This document shows, in pieces, positions 49,583-59,100 of a stretch of 64,000 nt of DNA (positions are counted from its first letter, which is position 1; each line of letters opens with the position of its first letter). Under the pieces are notes generated by a model. The model was not told the DNA's origin. It worked only from the letters and a program-made list of their open reading frames with translations, and made no database searches. The position numbers and the translations under genes are program-made. This DNA is from Betaproteobacteria bacterium (GTDB lineage Bacteria > Pseudomonadota > Gammaproteobacteria > Burkholderiales > Rhodocyclaceae), in assembly GCA_016705475.1 (NCBI GenBank), contig JADIYD010000001.1:186001-250000 (forward strand). Reading direction: 5' to 3'.

Positions 49583-50326
49583 CTAGCGGCGAAGTCGCTT
49601 GGGCAGCGAGACCGGGCGCCAGCCAAGGGTCATTTCAATCTGTGCCCACGTTTCATTCAGTAGTTGTCGCTCTCTCTTCGCTTGCACACCAGAACGAAGG
49701 TCATCCAACGGATACCAGCATTCATCCTTGTCCTGATAAAAAATCCGGGCGTAGACGTTTCCGGTATTAGAGATGCGATGCTTCTCGTAGGTCTGCGACA
49801 GCAACGTGAGGGCGTGGTTCAGGCTCTTGACACTACGATCAGGAAAACCCATAGGCATTTGAATGCCATCGGGCAGCAAGATACTGCTGCTGGATAGCTC
49901 GCAGCGCTCCAGTCCTTTGACCTTCAACCACAAGCCGCCGGTCTCGGGAATCAAGTTAGCCTGGGGAAGTATTGCCTTTTGCTGAGGTGGGCCGAGTTTG
50001 ACTCGCGCCCAGCGGGTCGTGCCGAGAGGCACATTGAGCGGAAAGGGTGTTGGCCAATCGCCAATGCGGCTTCCATTCTGGCTTCGGTCGCTCAAGGCCA
50101 CCAGCAACGAGGTACCCTCTTCGAGAACCTTAACGGTCAACTCCGCAGTCACTCGCTGGAGAAATTCTGTGTCCAAGATTTGATTCGTGCTGATCGTAAG
50201 TTCGCCCATCGCTCCATCCTTGACCGGCACATCACCGCCATAGAAGAACTCCCAGCGATCACCGACCCGCTTGACGGGGACGGTTGTTTTTTCCGTCCAT
50301 AAGGAATCAAAGTAGTTGTCGCTCAT
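49583..50326 (-). CDS. Unrecognised 247-aa protein beside the type III restriction system
   Basis: A 247-residue soluble protein, beta-rich in the first 150 residues (WEFFYGGDVPVKDGAM, LTVKVLEEGTSLLVALSDRS, LWLKVKGLERCELSSSSILL). A helical part follows (SVKSLNHALTLLSQTYEKHR) and a C-terminal ETWAQIEMTLGWRPVSLPKR. There are no catalytic motif, signal peptide or membrane segment that I can name. It lies 107 bp downstream of res on the same strand, but a copy of the boundary 10-mer lies in the gap, so it may be a separate cargo gene. An accessory defence protein is a guess from position only. Confidence 0.6.
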   Translation of the reverse strand: MSDNYFDSLWTEKTTVPVKRVGDRWEFFYGGDVPVKDGAMGELTISTNQILDTEFLQRVTAELTVKVLEEGTSLLVALSDRSQNGSRIGDWPTPFPLNVPLGTTRWARVKLGPPQQKAILPQANLIPETGGLWLKVKGLERCELSSSSILLPDGIQMPMGFPDRSVKSLNHALTLLSQTYEKHRISNTGNVYARIFYQDKDECWYPLDDLRSGVQAKRERQLLNETWAQIEMTLGWRPVSLPKRLRR

Positions 50327-50394
50327 GAGTTTTGCTCCTGATGGGCTGTGCTATCTGGTCGGGACTGAGGATCGGCTGAACATTGAGGGCTGAG

Positions 50395-50404
50395 TCTGTT
50401 TCGC
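50395..50404 (+). repeat. Module-boundary 10-mer, copy 2
   Basis: TCTGTTTCGC followed by CAAATCAGAA, between the 247-residue gene and res. Confidence 0.4.
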
Positions 50405-50433
50405 CAAATCAGAAGGTCGGCGCTGGCTGTTTG

Positions 50434-53148
50434 CTATAAGCGTGCCACTGCGGCGATTTTGTCGGCGATCTGTGTCGCAACGTCCCGTCCGTTATCGTTC
50501 GCCACAGCCATCAGGAACAGGCATTTCCCACCGCTTGATGCGGCCCACTGCCGCCCGATCTGATCTTTTTCGCGGGTATCGTCGCCCAACAGGTGCGCGC
50601 CCTTGTACTCCACCACCAGAACGCTGCCATCGGTAAGTTCGGCAACAAAGTCCGGGTAAAAATAGTCGGTCGCCGTCGGCAGCCAAAAAGAAAACCGCTC
50701 ATCGCGCTCCACGTTGCGCACCCAATGTTTGACGGCCGGATGCGAGTCGATAGCACGCGCACAAACAAATTCCTCAGCCGGCGTGCCGTCGGCGCGTTTC
50801 TCGCGCAGGTCATGGATAACCGGGTAATAGTGGTTCTTGAAACGAAAGCGGCCAGCGTAGAACGGCGGGCGAGCCGGATATTGATTCGGACGAAAGGTAA
50901 AGGCATGACGCCATTCACCCACGGTATCCGCCAACATCGGCGCCGTCGAAAAACCCGGCAGCGCTTTCTGGAATCCACTCTTGATCGCCACCTGCCGCCG
51001 CCGGTCGATCTCGCGGCGTATCGCCTCGGCGAGCAGGTATTTGCTGCGCACCAGCGCCGTCAGAGAAATTTCACGGTCGCCGATCAGGTGATGCACCAGC
51101 GCCAGCAGCCACTTAAGCAACATAGCCTGGCCAATGTCGACCTGCCGACAAGCGCGATCAAGCGTGCGCACCAGATCATGCTCGTCGGCGTGAGACTTGA
51201 CTTCGTTCAGGTGCAATTGGCCGCTTTCCGCCGTGTCGTAGACCACCCGGTCGCCGTCCACGTCAATTTCCCAGGCGGTGCCGCTTTCGGTCACCGTAAA
51301 GCCGGGTAGGCTCACGGCTACAGAAAACAAATCGAACTCGCCCAGGTCGGCCAGTAGGCGGCGTTCTACGGGTTGCAGCTCGCCATCCCATACCAAGCAA
51401 AGTTGCGGCAGCGGCGCAAATTGCACACCACGAGACGCCGGCGCGAGTTGCGCAGCCTGCCGGGTGCGTTCGCGCTCGATCACGTCTTGCACCGCCTGTT
51501 GCTGCTTGCCTGGCTTGCACCCCGCAAGCAAAAATTCCTCGATCTCGGCTGTCAGTTCGCCTCGCACGATTACGGTGGCACCGGTTGATGTCGGGCGAAT
51601 CTCAATGTTATCGCGAAGGCTGCCAGGGATAGCCTGCGTCGGCGCCACCGGCAAAGGGATGACAGACTCAACCGGCAGCAGCGGCCGCTGGGTACCGTCA
51701 TCTGGTAGCGGGAACGCCGTTTGCGCAGGCATGATGGCGGCTTGTGCCTCGTAACGCTCGAAGCCCATGTTATTCACCAGCCGGTCGACTAGCGCATCGG
51801 CGGCACGGGCAGTCGCCATCGACACTACATGCGCATACGCCTTATCCATTTCCGGCTGCTGGCGGGCACGGGCGTAGGGCATCCGCAGCACGCGACCCAG
51901 CAACTGCTCTACGTCCTTGCCGCTTTTCATGTCCTGCAAACTGCACAGCACATAAGCAAACGGGCAGTCCCAGCCTTCTTTCAGCGCCTTGACGGTGATG
52001 ACGTAACGGATCGGGCACGTCGGTTCAGCCAGCGCAATACCATCGAGCTCTTTCTGTTCACCTGTCGCAACGGCGATCTGCTTGCGCTCAATCTTTTCGC
52101 CGTCGGCACTGGTCAGGTGTGCCAGTAGCGCGTCCACATTGGCTTCGCCGTTCACGTCTTCGGCCTGAAACAGCAGCACCGGTCGAATGTAGTCGGCTTC
52201 CTTCGCGGCCAGCCCTTCCAGCCTATCGCGCGTCAGAATGGCATCACGCACGGCATCTTTCCAGCCGGTCTTGTGTTCCATCAGCACAATCGGCAGCTTG
52301 ATCATTTCTTCGTTAGCGAGTGCCTGTGCGCCGACGTGGAAAATCACATTGCTGTCCGGCATTGGTGTTGCCGTCAGTTCGATGACGCAGGCCGGATGCA
52401 GTTCACGCAGGGTGCGGAATGCCTGCTCCGTGCGGTTGTTGTGTGCCTCATCCACCACGATGATGGGCTGGTTCAGTGTCAGCCAGTTGGCCAATGATGC
52501 CTTGGTGCGGCCAAGATCAGCGACAGTCAGATAGGGCTGAGCGGCAATGTCGACCTCGGTCACTTTGCCGAGTCGGCTTTCCTGCTGCGGGGTCAAGCCC
52601 TGGAAATGCGGTGCCAGCGCTTCATCGAAGGAATACACCGTGCGCATGTACTTCTTCTCTTCCTTAATGCTGAAAGACTGGATCGTCGCCACGATGATGA
52701 TGGCGCTATTACCGATTTCCTGCGGCCCGACGGTCGGCAAATCATTCAGCGCACAGACGCGCACACGCTCGCCAAAATGCTGGGTCAATGCTTCGCGGCA
52801 GGGGTTACGCGGCGTGGACAGCGCAGCCAGTGTCTGACTGCGAATCGCATCCGACGGCACTAGCCATAGCGCTACAGGGGCGGCGGTATCCTTCAATGCC
52901 TTACCGACATGGGCCACGGCATGTGCGGCAAGAAAGGTCTTGCCGCCACCGGTCGGAATGCGCACGCATACGGCCGGCACCTCACCCAGCGCGACCCGGT
53001 CGTAGTTGGCTTGCCTGCGCTGGCCGTTCTTTTCTTGCATCGGTGCGTTTGCGCGCCAAGTAGCGTCGAGTCCAACGGTGCGCAATTTATAAAAGAAGCC
53101 GTCGAGTGCCGCCAGTGCCTTTTCCTGATAATCCTTGAGGGCAAACAT
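50434..53148 (-). CDS. res: Type III restriction enzyme, Res subunit
   Basis: ATP-dependent translocase and endonuclease subunit of a type III restriction-modification enzyme (about 904 residues). Helicase motifs are present: I as RIPTGGGKTFLAAH (~70), II as IVVDEAHNN (DEAH), III as ELTATPMP, VI as LLGRVLRMPYAR. The C-terminal PD-(D/E)xK nuclease reads PDFVAEL then VLVVEYKGAH. All key residues are intact, so it should cut. Start: ATG at 53148, or TTG at 53154 overlapping the mod stop as TTGA. It needs the Mod subunit to find its site and acts on two inversely oriented unmethylated sites in foreign DNA. Confidence 0.94.
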   Translation of the reverse strand: MFALKDYQEKALAALDGFFYKLRTVGLDATWRANAPMQEKNGQRRQANYDRVALGEVPAVCVRIPTGGGKTFLAAHAVAHVGKALKDTAAPVALWLVPSDAIRSQTLAALSTPRNPCREALTQHFGERVRVCALNDLPTVGPQEIGNSAIIIVATIQSFSIKEEKKYMRTVYSFDEALAPHFQGLTPQQESRLGKVTEVDIAAQPYLTVADLGRTKASLANWLTLNQPIIVVDEAHNNRTEQAFRTLRELHPACVIELTATPMPDSNVIFHVGAQALANEEMIKLPIVLMEHKTGWKDAVRDAILTRDRLEGLAAKEADYIRPVLLFQAEDVNGEANVDALLAHLTSADGEKIERKQIAVATGEQKELDGIALAEPTCPIRYVITVKALKEGWDCPFAYVLCSLQDMKSGKDVEQLLGRVLRMPYARARQQPEMDKAYAHVVSMATARAADALVDRLVNNMGFERYEAQAAIMPAQTAFPLPDDGTQRPLLPVESVIPLPVAPTQAIPGSLRDNIEIRPTSTGATVIVRGELTAEIEEFLLAGCKPGKQQQAVQDVIERERTRQAAQLAPASRGVQFAPLPQLCLVWDGELQPVERRLLADLGEFDLFSVAVSLPGFTVTESGTAWEIDVDGDRVVYDTAESGQLHLNEVKSHADEHDLVRTLDRACRQVDIGQAMLLKWLLALVHHLIGDREISLTALVRSKYLLAEAIRREIDRRRQVAIKSGFQKALPGFSTAPMLADTVGEWRHAFTFRPNQYPARPPFYAGRFRFKNHYYPVIHDLREKRADGTPAEEFVCARAIDSHPAVKHWVRNVERDERFSFWLPTATDYFYPDFVAELTDGSVLVVEYKGAHLLGDDTREKDQIGRQWAASSGGKCLFLMAVANDNGRDVATQIADKIAAVARL

Positions 53149-53150
53149 TT

Positions 53151-54710
53151 TCAACGTGCCTTGATGTCGTAGGGAATTTGTTTGAACGTGATGCCGGCCT
53201 CGCGCAAACGCGCTTCGCCCAGTCGCGTTGTTTCGCCATAAATTACGCGTGGCCCGACGTGTGAAGACAGCGTATCCAAATGCGCCAGCACATTCGATGT
53301 GAGTACATTGCCTCCTGCCGGTCGGCGGTCGCCAAGTATTCCGTTATAGAGCAGGTAATAGGCCGTGCCCTGATGCACGCCCAGCAGCGGAGAATCAAAT
53401 GTTCGTCGGGCTGGTTCGCCGGTCTCGAAGTGCCAGAGATAAGCCCCCAGTGCCGCAAAGCGCACAGTGGAATGAATGCCGCCATCGGCATCGAATACCG
53501 GTTCGCCCAACGTGTGAAAACGAAACCCGCCGCCACCTTGCCAATTCACCGACTTAGAAATCCCGCCTTGCTCGCCCGCAATGACCTTTTCCAGGCGAGG
53601 CAGGCAATGGGTCTTTGCGTGCTCACCCATCTCAATGCCAATGAAGCGCCGGCCCATTTTTTGGGCCACGGCTGCCGTGGTGCCGGAGCCGAGAAAACTA
53701 TCGAGGACGAGGTCGCCGGGACTAGTGGCAATGTGGATGATGCGTTGAAGCAAGCGCTCGGGCTTGGGTGTCGAAAAAAGATCGTTACTTTCATCCTGAA
53801 GTAGCGCGGCAGTCTCTTTCTTTGCTTCCTGGTTATGCCCAACTTCTTCATGGCTCCATACGGTTGTTGGCACTGCACCGTCCTTCAACTCAGAGAAATA
53901 TCGCTTTAGCCGTGGTTGATTTCGGCCATCTTTGCCCCACCAGATACGATTTTCGGCTCGTAACGAAGCAATCGTTTCCGAGCTATAGCCCCATGCCCGA
54001 CCTTTGGGCGGGAAAACTTCTACGCCATGCGGGTTAATGATTGGGAATAAGCCCGAAGATGTACCGGTGCGAGCAAACTGTGCGCCACGCTGACCCGAAG
54101 TTAGACTTACATGCAAGGGACTTGAAGACCAGTCACCATGAGGGTCATCGTCTGGATTCGTGTAATCACTGGCATTGCGTGCACTTCGTGGAACCCTATT
54201 GAATTTGCATGTAGAGATATTTTTTGCGAAAACATGCACCGTGTCGTTCATTGATGAGAAAAATTCGGCGTTGTTGTGCACGCTCGATGTTTTTATCCAG
54301 ACTACAGAGTTAATGAAATTTGCCCGCACAAACGCTTCGTCCATCAACACTTTTAGGTAATGAGCCTCGCGGTCATCGATGGAAACCCAAATGCTTCCAT
54401 CATCCGCCAGCAATTCCCGTAGCAGAACCAATCGCGGCCACATCATTGAGAGCCACTGCGAATGCTCCAGCTTGTCGTCGTAGTGCTCAAAAGCACTTTG
54501 CGTGTTGTAGGGTGGGTCGATAAAAATGCATTTCACCTGCCTGCGATAAAAGGGCAGTAGTGCTTTCAGCGCGAGCAGGTTGTCGCCTTGAATCAGCAAA
54601 TTCCGTGCATCACCGTCACCGTGGGCGGATTGAAACTCCAGCAGGTGATATGGAACATCGGCGGTGGCGCGCTGCGCCTGAGCCTTGTTGACCCAATCGA
54701 GGAAGGGCAT
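53151..54710 (-). CDS. mod: Type III DNA methyltransferase, Mod subunit
   Basis: N6-adenine (beta-class) methyltransferase of 519 residues that recognises and marks the target site and guides Res. Motif IV DPPYNT (~residue 85) precedes motif I, DSFLGSGTTAAVAQ with IGIEMGEH (~365-390), the order of beta-class enzymes. The stretch between (~150-330) is the probable target-recognition domain. The ATG at 54710 gives the normal MPFLDWVNKAQ start. Immediately upstream of res and co-transcribed with it. The XRE gene is divergent. Target sequence unknown. Confidence 0.94.
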   Translation of the reverse strand: MPFLDWVNKAQAQRATADVPYHLLEFQSAHGDGDARNLLIQGDNLLALKALLPFYRRQVKCIFIDPPYNTQSAFEHYDDKLEHSQWLSMMWPRLVLLRELLADDGSIWVSIDDREAHYLKVLMDEAFVRANFINSVVWIKTSSVHNNAEFFSSMNDTVHVFAKNISTCKFNRVPRSARNASDYTNPDDDPHGDWSSSPLHVSLTSGQRGAQFARTGTSSGLFPIINPHGVEVFPPKGRAWGYSSETIASLRAENRIWWGKDGRNQPRLKRYFSELKDGAVPTTVWSHEEVGHNQEAKKETAALLQDESNDLFSTPKPERLLQRIIHIATSPGDLVLDSFLGSGTTAAVAQKMGRRFIGIEMGEHAKTHCLPRLEKVIAGEQGGISKSVNWQGGGGFRFHTLGEPVFDADGGIHSTVRFAALGAYLWHFETGEPARRTFDSPLLGVHQGTAYYLLYNGILGDRRPAGGNVLTSNVLAHLDTLSSHVGPRVIYGETTRLGEARLREAGITFKQIPYDIKAR

Positions 54711-54817
54711 GGTTTGCCTGAATGACAGAAACGCCAGAATTCTGCCACACAGTAACATTTGAATAGAATCTATCTGACCGGCAAGTCGGTTGAGCAGATG
54801 ATGAGGAAAATTGCCTA

Positions 54818-55180
54818 ATGGACATTGGGCAAGCAATCAACGCGATAAGAAAACGCAAACGGCAGAAACTCGATGCTGTTGCTTATGTTGCCGGCACGAA
54901 CACAGGTTATTTGTCTCGCATCGAAAACAATAACAGCAAGCCTTCGCTGGCAATGCTGGAGCAAATCGCAGCAGCGTTAGATACGCCAGTGTCGTCAATC
55001 TTCGCTCTGGCCGAGGGGCGTGGCGAAACAGCCGAAATTCCTCCCGGTTTTGGCGATAGCGAAGCCGATACCCAAGCGATTGATCTGGTGCAATTGCGCC
55101 AAAATTTCCGTGCGCTTACACCGGCCAATCGCCGAATAGCGGTAGAACTGCTCAAGGCATTGGAGCGCACTCAGGCATAG
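54818..55180 (+). CDS. XRE-family regulator, probable controller of the mod-res operon
   Basis: A 120-residue protein whose residues 5-65 form a Cro/CI-type HTH (IGQAINAIRKRKRQKLDAVA, then GYLSRIENNNSKPSLAMLEQ). A helical C-terminal tail follows (LVQLRQNFRALTPANRRIAV). Divergent from mod with a 107-bp shared promoter region. Family knowledge: XRE controller proteins delay restriction until methylation is established. The ATG at 54818 lies just after an AGGAAAA site. Confidence 0.82.
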   Translation: MDIGQAINAIRKRKRQKLDAVAYVAGTNTGYLSRIENNNSKPSLAMLEQIAAALDTPVSSIFALAEGRGETAEIPPGFGDSEADTQAIDLVQLRQNFRALTPANRRIAVELLKALERTQA

Positions 55181-55529
55181 ATCGCTCTGGTTTTTCAAGG
55201 CCAAACGACTTTGATTGATGAATCGGCGATTCGATAGCTGGCTCTGTTTCGCAATATGAGAATGGCTGCGACCAATGCCCGGAGTTGATCCGGGTTTTGC
55301 TTTATGTCGCGGATATGTCTATCGAATATCACCATGTTGGTGCGCGCGCACCGTTATGGTGCGTAAATTATTTGGGTAATCCCCCCGGCTCTGCCGGAGG
55401 TGATTTAACTTCGGTGGTCGTGGATGCGATTAAATCCCCTAATACCATGCAAACAAGTAGCTCAGTGAGTAGCTGGTAAGTTTTTAAAAAAGCATAATCA
55501 TTGCAGCACAAGGTATTCCGGCTATGATA
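55181..55529. other. Non-coding right end of the element with nested palindromes
   Basis: No convincing gene in 349 bp. It holds the third boundary 10-mer (55243-55252). A nested structure at 55330-55361 consists of CACCAT and ATGGTG arms around the perfect palindrome GGTGCGCGCGCACC. A further imperfect hairpin lies at 55378-55405 (AATCC...CCGGC-TCT-GCCGG...GATT). Finally there is a short AGTAGCT direct repeat near 55456-55474. This looks like a protein-binding or recombination region next to the right attachment site. Confidence 0.55.
55243..55252 (+). repeat. Module-boundary 10-mer, copy 3
   Basis: TCTGTTTCGC followed by AATATGAGAA, after the XRE gene. Confidence 0.4.
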
Positions 55530-55545
55530 TGTACTATTCCTGCTA
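55530..55545 (+). repeat. attR: right attachment repeat
   Basis: TGTACTATTCCTGCTA identical to the glnA end at 39081-39096. It is followed by G, so excision would end glnA in TAG instead of TAA, immediately before the original terminator. Confidence 0.88.
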
Positions 55546-55556
55546 GCCGGACAAGC

Positions 55557-55586
55557 AAAAAGGGCGGGGTTTCCCGCCCTTTTTTT
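55557..55586 (+). terminator. Ancestral glnA terminator, displaced by the element
   Basis: GGGCGGG-GTTT-CCCGCCC type hairpin followed by seven T, 12 bp past attR. Without the element it would lie just beyond the glnA stop codon. Confidence 0.85.
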
Positions 55587-55651
55587 GTTTACTTTTTCGA
55601 GCCTCGGCCGTTATGTCCGGTACACTCAAAAAATTGACAGGAATTTTGAAG

Positions 55652-56101
55652 ATGATGCGCAGTCCGCTTGCCCTGCTTGTCGCTTTGCTGCCGCTCTCGG
55701 TTTCGGCCCAGACAATTTACAAATGCATTGATGCCAGTGGTGGCACGGTCATTTCCAATTCGCGCGTCGAAAAGAACTGCAAGGCGATTTCCACTGGCCC
55801 CGAGAATGCTGTGCCAGCACCGCCTAGGGCCAAGCCGGCCAGCGCAGTGGCGAACCCATCACCGGCGGGCTTTCCGCGCGTGCAGGAAGATACCCAGAAG
55901 GCGCGCGATGGTGATCGTCGACACATTCTGGAGCAGGAACTGGCCGGTGAGCAGCGCAGTCTGGAGCAGGCGCGCAAGGATGTCTCGGAACAACAGGCTG
56001 CCGGTGTTTCTGGTGACCGTATTGCACCCTACCGTGATCGCGTCGGACAGCATGAGCGCAACATTCAGGCGATTCAGAAAGAGTTGGGCAACCTCAGGTA
56101 G
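55652..56101 (+). CDS. DUF4124-containing secreted protein (149 aa)
   Basis: Signal peptide (MMRSPLALLVALLPLSVSAQ), then a short DUF4124 domain (TIYKCIDASGGTVISNSRVE, with a later NC), a proline/alanine-rich linker and a C-terminal coiled coil (~85-149, EQELAGEQRSLEQARKD). Family knowledge: DUF4124 genes of this type commonly sit between glnA and ntrB in betaproteobacteria, which supports the view that this was the gene next to glnA before the element arrived. Role unknown, probably in the cell envelope. Start at 55652 or the next codon. Confidence 0.78.
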   Translation: MMRSPLALLVALLPLSVSAQTIYKCIDASGGTVISNSRVEKNCKAISTGPENAVPAPPRAKPASAVANPSPAGFPRVQEDTQKARDGDRRHILEQELAGEQRSLEQARKDVSEQQAAGVSGDRIAPYRDRVGQHERNIQAIQKELGNLR

Positions 56102-56132
56102 TCGCTTTGGTGGGAGTGCTAGCCGAATAAAT

Positions 56133-56160
56133 TAAGGGCGCCGAGGCGCCCTTTGTTTTT
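56133..56160. terminator. Bidirectional terminator between the DUF4124 and RND genes
   Basis: AAGGGCGCC-GAG-GCGCCCTT stem followed by TGTTTTT; serves the two convergent genes. Confidence 0.75.
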
Positions 56161-56162
56161 GG

Positions 56163-59100
56163 CTAGGGAGATTGCGGTCTGCTCCTTGATCCTGACCTTG
56201 TACCAGGCCGCGTAAAGCGCTGGCAAAAGAGCAGGGTCAGCGCCGTGGCGACGATGAGGCCGCCCATGATGGCGACGGCCATCGGCCCGAAGAAATCATT
56301 GCGCGACAGCGGAATCATCGCCAGTACGGCCGCTGCGGCGGTCAGCACAATGGGGCGGAAACGGCGCACGGTTGATTCGACGATCGCCTCATGACGCGGT
56401 TTGCCGGCAGCCATGTCCTGCTCGATCTGATCGACGAGAATCACCGAGTTGCGCATGATCATGCCGAACAGCGCAATAGTGCCGAGCAGGGCCATGAAGC
56501 CGAAAGGTTGCCGGAACACGAGCAGGAACAGCGCGATGCCGATGATGCCGAGCGGCGCCGTCAGCAAGACCATGATGACGCGCGAAACGCTTTGCAACTG
56601 GATCATCAGGATGGTGATCACGGCCAGCACGAAGAGCGGAATGCCGGCCATGACCGAGCCGGACCCCTTGGATGACTCCTCGACCGAGCCGCCGGTTGCG
56701 ATGCGATAGCTATCGGGCAGGCTGGCCTGAATCGCGTCGATTTCACTCTTCATGCTGTCGACGACGGTGGCGGGCTGAATCTTCCCGTAGAGGTTGCCGC
56801 GCACCGTGATCGTCGGCAGGCGGTCTCGGCGCCAGATCAGACCCGGTTCGAAGCTGTGCTTGAGGCGCCCGATCTGGCTCAGCGGGACGCTCTTGCCAGC
56901 GCGTGTCGGCACCGACAGGTCAGCAAGTGAGGAGAGGTGGCTGCGCTCCTCGCGGTCGCCGCGCAACACGACATCAATACTCTTTTCACCTTCACGGTAG
57001 CTGGTCACCGTGTAGCCGTTCAGGGACATGTTGAGAAGCGCGGCGATATCCTGACTGGAAACACCGAGCAGGCGGGCCTTGTCCTGATCGATCTCGATTT
57101 CGACCGACTTCGAGAGCTCGCTCCAATCGACATTGACGTTGGACAACTCGCTGTTCTGGCGCATCACTGACGCGACCCGAGTGGCGGCCTGACGCAGGGT
57201 GGCAAGGTCTTCGCCGGAAATGCGGTATTGCACGGGATAACCGACCGGCGGACCATTTTCGATGCGGGCGATGTTGCCGCGGGCGGCGAACGGCTCGTTT
57301 TCGAACAGTTTGATCAGTCGACCGCGGACGGCTTCGCGCGTCGCGACATCTCGCGTGACGATGACGAACTGGCTGACGTTGCTGGCCGGTAGTTGCTGGT
57401 CCAGCCCGAGGTAATAGCGCGGCGCACCGGAGCCGACGAAGGATATGTAGTGCTCGAACTGGTCGAACTCCGCTTTGTCCTTGGCCAGCCAAAGTTCGAG
57501 TCGTTTTGCTTCGGCGTCGATGGCGGCGATGGACGCACCTTCGGGCAGTCGCAATTCGACATTGAGTTCAAGGCGGGTCGAGTTCGGGAAGAACTGCTTC
57601 TGGATCTTCATCATGCCGACGATGGAAAGCGCAAACAGGATGATCGTGACGCCAATGACCAGCCAGCGTCGGCTGACGCACCAAGTGACCAACCGGCGAA
57701 AACGGGTATAAAAGGGCGTCCCGTAGACATCATGGTCTTCACCGTGCCCCGGGCCATTGAGGCCGAGCTTGTCGGCCAGGCGGGCGAGGCGTGGCAGGCG
57801 TTTCTCCAGGCGGCCGCTCTGGCGCGCCGCGTGAGGGTTTGGCAGCAGCTTGTAACCGAGCCAGGGAATGGCGATGACGGCGGCCAGCCAAGAGATGAGC
57901 AGGGCGACGGCGTTGATCTGGAAGAAGGCGAAGGCGTATTCGCCAGTCGCCGACTTGGCCAGAGCAATCGGAATGAATCCGGCGACGGTGACCAGCGTGC
58001 CCGAGAGCATTGGCCCGGCCGTGCTGGTGTAGGCGAATGAAGCTGCGCGGGTGCGTTCCCAGCCCTGCTCCATCTTCACCCACATCATCTCGACAGCAAT
58101 GATCGCATCGTCGACAAGCAAGCCAAGCGCCAGAACCAGCGCCCCGAGCGATACCTTGTGCAGGCCGACGTTGAACAGGTACATGGCAAGGAAGGTAGCG
58201 GCCAGCACGAGCGGAATGGATAGCGCGACAACCAGTCCGGTGCGTATGCCAAGGCTTATGAAGGTGACAAGCAGCACGACAATCACCGCTTCGGCCAGCG
58301 CCTGCGTAAAGGCCTTGACCGAGCGAGCGACCGCGTCGGGCTGGCTGGTCGCCACGCCGATTTCGACGCCGACCGGCAAGGCTTCCTGCAGCTTGGCGAC
58401 GCGGCTGTTCAGGGCCTTGCCGAGTTCGATGATGTCGCCTCCCTTGGCCATCGAGACAGCAATGGCAAGAGAGGGCTTGCCGCCAAAGCGAACCTGCGTG
58501 GCAGGCGGGTCGATGGTGCCGCGCCGGATGTCGGCGATGTCGCCCAGCCGGAAACTGCGGCCGCCGGCGCGGATCAGGGTATCGGCAACGGCCTGCACGC
58601 TGTTGAAAGCGCCGCCCGGGCGAACCTGGATACGCTCGCTGGCTGTCTCGAAGAAGCCGGTGCCGGCGACCGCATTTTGCTGATTCATCGCCTGGACGAT
58701 GGTCGCCTGATCTATGCCCAGGGTGGCGAGTTTGGTATTCGAGAGCTCGACGAAAATCTTCTCGTCCTGAATGCCGAAGATTTCAACCTTGCCGACCTGC
58801 GGCACGCGCAGCAATTCATCGCGAATGCGCTCGGCCTGATCCTTGAGTTGCGGGAAATCGAAGCCTTCTGCGGTCAACGCATAAATATTGCCAAAAACGT
58901 CGCCGTACTCGTCGTTGAAGAAGGGCCCCTGAATGCCGGCTGGCAAGGTGTGTCGGATGTCGCCGATCTTCTTGCGAACCTGGTAGAAAACGTCAGGCAC
59001 ATTGGCCGGTGGCGTGCTGTCCTTGGCGAAGAACATCACAGTCGATTCGCCGGGTCGGGAAAAACTGGAAACGCGGTCGATGAACGGGGTTTCCTGAAGC

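Larger units (their letters stand above)
39081..55545. mobile_element. 16.5-kb integrative element in the 3' end of glnA
   Basis: Bounded by a 16-bp direct repeat (TGTACTATTCCTGCTA) at 39081-39096 and 55530-55545; the left copy is the end of glnA. The integrase lies 236 bp inside the left end and reads inward. Contents: integrase, unknown gene, AlpA-like protein, winged-helix-like protein, primase-helicase, three conserved unknown genes, a decayed restriction-modification locus with an IS5-family copy, an unknown 247-residue gene, and a type III restriction-modification system with regulator. There are no capsid, tail or conjugation genes. It resembles a satellite-type or P4-like integrative element with a replication core and a defence cargo. 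Confidence 0.87.

Noticed and set aside
49583..53148. Treating the 247-residue gene and res as one operon with a known three-gene defence system
   Set aside because: A 107-bp gap with a boundary word separates them and no known system with such a component is recognised.
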